In this document: one piece after another, positions 59,447 through 64,000 of the stretch
Numbering within the stretch: the first letter of the stretch is position 1
Layout of the letters: each line of letters opens with the position of its first letter
NCBI GenBank assembly: GCA_002007465.1
Contig: LNAC01000003.1
Location: 9,034,416-9,098,415, forward strand
Length of the DNA: 64,000 nt
DNA from: Ailurus styani
Taxonomy: Eukaryota > Chordata > Mammalia > Carnivora > Ailuridae
Direction of reading: 5' to 3'
The notes under the pieces: generated by a model
What the model was told of the DNA's origin: nothing
Database searches by the model: none
Seen by the model: the letters and a program-made list of their open reading frames with translations, nothing else
Made by a program: the position numbers and the translations under genes

Positions 59447-59669
59447 ATAATTTCATTTTCAATTAACATCTCACATAAGTCTTTAACTGTCCATAGTCAC
59501 ATATAAATTGTAGATTCTACACAGTAGAATCTGTTATTTTATACTTCAGGGTTAACCTGTAAAACCTGTACATCAAGCTCACTCAGGTTCATTTATCAGT
59601 AATGGTGGCTTAGTAATTTGTGAAAGAATTTAGTGAGCCTGAAAAAGTAGTTCACACGTTTTTCAGCAA

Positions 59670-59880
59670 TGCGTCATTCATTCATTCACCAAGTATTTCT
59701 TGAGCTCCTACTCTATGACAGGGTTTCCATTAGGCACTCAGAAATTACTGTTGCAATAATTGATGAAAATCCCTACTTCACGAAGCCTAAAGTATAGAGG
59801 CTTAAAGTATAGCATATAGTATAAAAGTAAAAGCAACAATGACTGTAAATAAATATCTAATAAAGTTGTGATTCAGGCTA
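59670..59880 (+). repeat. Ancient mammal-wide repeat fragment
   Basis: 'cattcattcaccaagtattt...cttgagctcctactctatga' and 'aaaatccctacttcacgaag' match the same unassigned ancient family as 43775-44420. Confidence 0.5.
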
Positions 59881-59987
59881 TGAAAGAGAACAGCATAGAA
59901 AAATGTGAAAGTTGAAAATATGCTAAGATAGTTTCTTTGAAATGTCTGTAAAAAACGATAGAGAAACTTAAAAATATTTGTGATACT

Positions 59988-60189
59988 GGGGTGACTCGGT
60001 GGCTCAGTTGGTTAAGCCTCTGCCTTCGGCTCCGGTCATTGATCCCAGGGACCTGGGATCCATTCCCGCATTGGTCTTCTTGCTCAGCGGGGAGCCTGCT
60101 TCTCCCTCTCCCTCCTCCTGCCCCCAGCTCCCGCCTTGCCTTGTGCTCTCTCTCTGTCTCTGTCAAACAAATAAATAAAAATCTTAAAA
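59988..60189 (+). mobile_element. CAN-SINE, sense
   Basis: 'ggggtgactcggtggctcag', tRNA-related part, CT tract, (AAAT)n tail. Frames on both strands over it (59873-60230) are SINE text. Confidence 0.94.
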
Positions 60190-60573
60190 AATACATTTAT
60201 GATCCTTTTTTGAAGCTTAGGCAGTGGTAATTTAACAGATAGTAATAAAATAATATACTTTCTTGTTTGGGGGGTTTTCTTAGTTTGTAATTTTTACAGA
60301 GAAGACAGAGCTTAAGTACAGAGAAGAAAAAGGCTAACTTTAAAAATTTAAAGGGTTTCCAAGTTATATTTTATTCAGGGCTTTTGAATTAAGCAAAGAA
60401 ACTTTGCCTTTTATAACCTTCAATGTAGAAATCAATAAAGTTCAATGAAGACCTAAATCGGCTGTCCGCTCATATTTATCATAGGCAATTTGTGGTAAGA
60501 TATGAAGTAAAACATAATATTGATTAATAATTTTGTTAACTATGTGGTTAAATCTTCATATTAAAATATTCAA

Positions 60574-60769
60574 GGAAAGCCTGGGTGGTTTGGTCCATCA
60601 AGCGTCTGACTTGACTTAGGCTCAGGTCATGATCTCAGGGTTATGAGACTGAGGCCCATGCTGGGCCTGTGAGGAGTCTGCTAGAGAAGCTCTCTCCCTC
60701 TCCCCCCACCCCATGCATGTTCTCTTTGTCTAAAATAAATAAATAAATCTTAACTATAACAAAAATAAA
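60574..60769 (+). mobile_element. Old CAN-SINE, sense
   Basis: 'ggaaagcctgggtggtttgg...gctcaggtcatgatctcagg...aaataaataaataaatctta'. Flanks ttaaaatattcaa (60561-60573) and ataaaatatgcaa (60770-60782) resemble an aged duplication. Confidence 0.9.
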
Positions 60770-61004
60770 ATAAAATATGCAAATTAACTAAATAGCAGTT
60801 TCCCCTAATTTTTTATATTCAGAAAACATCTGCCTGTCCACCCATCAAGAATGGTGGCCAATGCTAGGCTAGATGGCCTTTAAGAGTCCTTTCTTGAAAT
60901 GTAAGATATTAAGGATGTAGAACACAACGAAGTACTTCAAGAAAAAAAATCACTCCAAAGTTCTACATGAGAAGTTTTGCTTATTCAAAAAATGTCAAGT
61001 GTCA

Positions 61005-61175
61005 GTTATATTCCTGGAAATATTCTAGACATTCAGAATAAATAAAAAATATAAAATCTCTAAGCTCATGGAGCATACCTCATAGTGGGAGATGCAGGCA
61101 ATAATCAACCAAACAAACAAATTTGGTATCAGGTAATGTTAAATACTTAGAAAAGATTACATGTGAATTACATGA
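61005..61175 (+). repeat. Ancient mammal-wide repeat fragment
   Basis: 'ttcctggaaatattctagac...aagctcatggagcatacctc...caataatcaaccaaacaaac' parallels the same ancient family. Confidence 0.5.
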
Positions 61176-61492
61176 AAATTTCTATACTAATGGATAGACC
61201 AAGTTCATAATTACTATTGCTTGAGAGTGTGGGAAATATGCATGGGATACTCACCTCCAAGAAGAAAAAATTGCACTTCCTCAGTGGATTTACTTAACTC
61301 CAAAACTTTTTTTTAAATGACTGCTTCAATTTCTCTAAGAATCAGGAGGATATTTTAATGCCCATTCAGCATGAATGCATGCTATAGACTTTCTAAAGCC
61401 CCCAATAACATATCTTCCATCTGTGTAGACTTAATCACTCATTATGACTGTGATTTAATTCTATTTTGCCCACCTCAAAAATGGGGAAAACT

Positions 61493-61691
61493 GGGATGCC
61501 TGAGTGGCTCAGATGGTTAAGCGTCTGCCTTCAGCTCAGGTCATGATCCCAGGGTCCTGGGATAGACTCCCACGTCGGGCTCCCTGCTCAGTGGGGAGCC
61601 TGCTTTTCCCTCTGCCTCTCCCCCCTGCTCCTGCTCTCTCTCTCTCCCCCTCTGTCTCTCTCTCTCTAATTAATAAATAACATCATTTTTA
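61493..61691 (+). mobile_element. CAN-SINE, sense
   Basis: 'gggatgcctgagtggctcag', tRNA-related part, CT tract, taataaataaca tail. Flanks aaaaatggggaaaact (61477-61492) and aaaaatgagaaaaact (61692-61707): 16 bp with two mismatches. It ends about 310 bases before the 62001 exon. Confidence 0.95.
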
Positions 61692-62000
61692 AAAAATGAG
61701 AAAAACTAAAGTGGCTCTACTGTACAGCTATTCAAAGAAAAACTAAAATTCTTTTTAAAAATTTTAAATGTGAAGCTCAGGTCCTTCAAGATGACAAGTT
61801 TTATTTTCTGAGTTTGTAACACATGTAACCAAGCTTGGACAACTTTAAAAATATGTATTCTATCAAGACTGAAGTTTTGGAGGCTGCTGTACACAATACT
61901 TAGGAAGCTCACAAATTTGGAATCTTCGCTTTAATAATGTTTTCAGATCAATGATCTTTATTGCTTTATTATTCTGTCTTTTGTAAACAATTCTAACTAG

Positions 62001-62147
62001 GTATATGAAGGGGAACCCATAAATGAAAGTGGAGAACAAAATAAAAATTCGAATAACGGAGGCTTAGGGAAAAAAATGAGAGTTATTTCCTGGACAATGA
62101 AGAAAAAAGTGAGTAAGAAGTACATCAAAGCCCTTTCGGAGGAAAAG
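62001..62147 (+). CDS. SAMSN1: SAMSN1 coding exon 3 (short-isoform residues 44-92, SLY-type basic region)
   Basis: Acceptor ttctaactag before 62001, donor gtaagt at 62148; 147 bases, 49 codons, phase 0 to phase 0. It begins VYEGEPINESGEQNKNSNNG and continues GGLGKKMRVISWTMKKK, then VSKKYIKALSEEK. The GKKMR.IS.TMKKK..KKYIKALSEE block is the hallmark of the SLY/SASH3/SAMSN1 family, with equivalents in SASH3 (KKWRAVISRTMNRK) and SASH1 (KKVKSVKETMRKRMSKKY). The lysine clusters suit nuclear localisation or acidic-partner binding. The linker before the core is Asn/Ser/Gly-rich and divergent between mammals. The SH3 and SAM exons must follow, and none is found in the 1.8 kb of intron left in the window. 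Confidence 0.95.
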
Positions 62148-62394
62148 GTAAGTGTACTCTACTAATCATTTGTATCTTTCTATTAATTTTTTCTTAAATA
62201 AGTCAACAGATTCTTTTTCTAGACATAGAATTACTTGGCCTAGGAAAGACTTCAACATCTATTTTCTCCCTCAATAACTGTGCCTAGAAATTAGATGGAA
62301 AAAATTATTACGCCTATGTTAATAGAGGAAATGGAGGCTCAGAAAGATCCCACATGTAGTGTATGAAGAATGGTATGTCATATGTTGTAGCAAA

Positions 62395-62850
62395 TACCAG
62401 TGCTTCATTTCTTTTTATTGCCAAATAATATTCCATTTTATACATAAACTATATTTTATTTTTCCTTTCATCGGTTGATAGATATTTGAGTTGTTTTCAC
62501 TTTCTGGCTGTTATAAATAATACTGCTATAAATATTTAGGAGTTTTTGTATGGGAATACTCTTGTTTCTCTTGGGTATATGGTAACTATCTGGTATTTTG
62601 AGAAATTGGCAACCTGCTTCCCAAAGCAGTTGCATCATTTTACATTCCCACTAGGAATGTGTGAGGGTTCCAACTTCTCCACCTGCTTGCCAACATTTGT
62701 TACTGTCTTTTCGATGCTAGCCTTCCTAGTGGGTGTGAAGTAGAATTTCAATGTGGCTTTGATTTGCACTTCCCTAATGACTAATGATGTTGAGAATCTT
62801 GTCGTGTTCTTATAAGCCATTTGTATATCTTCTTTAAAGAAATGTTTACT
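62395..62850 (-). repeat. Old L1 fragment, antisense, left part
   Basis: 'aaataatattccattttata', 'tttacattcccactaggaat', 'atttgcacttccctaatgac', 'ttgagaatcttgtcgtg' are reversed L1 ORF2/3' text, heavily diverged. The element resumes after the nested SINE at 63062. Confidence 0.8.
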
Positions 62851-63061
62851 CAGGGGTTCGTGGGTGGCTCAGTTGGATAAGTGTCTGCCTTCAGCTCAGG
62901 TCATGATCCCAGGGTCCTGGGATTGACCCCTGCACGAGGCTCCCTGTTCAGCAGGGAACCTGCTTCTGTCTCTCCCTCTGCCTCCAGCTCTCCCTGCTTG
63001 TGCTTGCACTCTCCCTCCCTCCCTCTCTCTCTCTGTCATATAAATAAATAAAATTTTAAAA
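62851..63061 (+). mobile_element. CAN-SINE nested in old L1, sense
   Basis: 'ggggttcgtgggtggctcag', tRNA-related part, CT tract, (AAAT)n tail. Exact 11-bp duplication aaatgtttact at 62840-62850 and 63062-63072. Confidence 0.95.
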
Positions 63062-63660
63062 AAATGTTTACTTAAACCTTTTGTCCACTTTTTAATTAAG
63101 CTATTTAGGGTTTTTTTTATTGTTGGCTTTTAAGCTTTTTAAAAATATATCCTGGATGCAATTACCTTATCAGATATATGATTTGTAATATGATATATTT
63201 TCTCCCATTCTGTGGATTGTATTTTCACTTTTTTGATGGTGTCATTTGCAGCACAGATGTTTATAATTTGATGTGGTCCAATTTATCTATTTTTTTGTCA
63301 TTTGAACTTTTAATATTGCAGTTAAAAAACTATTATTTAATCTAAGGTCACAAAGATTTACTTCGGTGTTTTCTTGTAAGAGTTCACAGTTGTAGCTCTT
63401 AAATTTTGGTGTATGAACTACTAATTTTTCTATGGAGTGTAGTAGGAGTCCATCTTTATTCTTTTGAATGTGGATATCAAGTTGTCAAAACACTAATTTG
63501 TTAAAAGTTCAATTACTTTACTATTGTCTTTTCTTGGTAGCCTTATTGAAAATCAATAGATAATACATGGTCATAATTATATGGATCATAAATATATGGG
63601 TTTATTTCTGACTCTCAATTCTGTTACATTGATCTGTAAGTCTTAGTCCATTCTTTTTTT
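63062..63660 (-). repeat. Old L1 fragment, antisense, right part
   Basis: 'ccttttgtccactttttaat', 'ctggatgcaattaccttatc', 'ttttctcccattctgtggat', 'tctaaggtcacaaagattta' continue the L1 ORF2 order. Confidence 0.82.
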
Positions 63661-64000
63661 AACCCACTAGGGCTTCTGTCTATAATAATTCATTAAAATA
63701 GTAATCATAATTGGTATTAACCTCTGTGTTGCTGAATTTACTGGTCGCTTTTCTTACTTCTTACCTTACTTGTCAACGTATTTGACTCAAGTGATGATTT
63801 CAATACATTTGAAACATTCTCTTTTCTTGGTTTCTTTAACTGGGCATTCTTCCAGCTTTCTTCCTTAGAGTTTCCTTTCTTGGCTTGGTGTTCTTTCCTG
63901 TCTCTAAATATTGAGTCCTTCCAAGGCTTATTCCTAGATGCTGTACTCAGTCCACTCTTCCCCTCAGTGATCTCATCTAGTCTCATCACTTTGTTTTTTG
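63661..64000. other. Window end; Lys-rich minus-strand frame 63738-63989, not assigned
   Basis: The 83-codon minus-strand frame is lysine- and serine-rich with no family I know. The + strand text near 63840-63990 ('...cagtgatctcatctagtctc') weakly recalls an ancient repeat. Probably not a gene. Confidence 0.35.

Noticed and set aside
63738..63989. Lys/Ser-rich 83-codon minus-strand frame at the window edge
   Set aside because: No family match; antisense to the SAMSN1 intron; possibly ancient repeat text. Left unassigned.
1..64000. tRNA genes or CRISPR-like arrays
   Set aside because: tRNA-like segments are all CAN-SINE heads followed by CT-rich tracts and A tails; short direct repeats found are tandem duplications or target-site duplications, with no spacer pattern.

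Overview
The window is mammalian nuclear DNA. It has a large spliced gene with long AT-rich introns, a very low density of coding sequence, and the mammal-wide repeats L2, MIR, MLT1 and MER5. It also has many tRNA-Lys-derived CAN-SINEs, which are restricted to carnivores. The youngest SINEs carry a 'gtgggttaaagcctctgcc' head and an 'aggcaggcagagag' tract; I associate this subtype with mustelids (ferret, mink, otter or badger type), but the species itself is inference.

The only protein-coding gene I can support is the 5' part of SAMSN1 (HACS1/SLy2/NASH1), on the + strand. It is an SH3- and SAM-domain adaptor of haematopoietic cells. Two upstream exons (about 3216-3342 and 5078-5430) encode an extended, SASH1-like amino terminus of a long isoform whose first exon lies outside the window. 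A second, internal start lies at 37519-37575, where the short isoform begins with MLKRKPSNVS; ETS/PU.1-type and GATA-type motifs lie just upstream. Two shared exons follow: 57827-57898 (with an RSSSF phosphoserine motif) and 62001-62147 (basic SLY-type region). The SH3 and SAM exons must lie beyond the right edge. The short-isoform coding sequence seen here is 19 + 24 + 49 = 92 codons, all in phase 0.

Everything else is intron: 3343-5077, 5431 to about 37.45 kb, 37576-57826, 57899-62000, and 62148 to the end. I count 21 CAN-SINEs, 13 in + and 8 in - orientation, many with intact target-site duplications. There is an L1 with a twin-priming inversion (3630-4311), a short young L1 tail (30217-30388), two old antisense L1 fragments (54790-55340 and 62395-63660, the latter split by a SINE), and two antisense MLT1-type LTR relics. 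Many L2 and MIR fragments, MER5-type DNA transposon relics, several small tandem repeats and one 78-base N gap in a poly-T tract complete the repeat content. Some repeat-poor stretches (notably 56030-56800, 47750-48060, 16430-17000) look like candidate conserved regulatory sequence.

I found no tRNA, rRNA, CRISPR array, intact virus or second gene. Nothing here looks like a new biological system. The items most worth a second look are the alternative-promoter architecture, the long-isoform exons, and recent insertions that could affect splicing.
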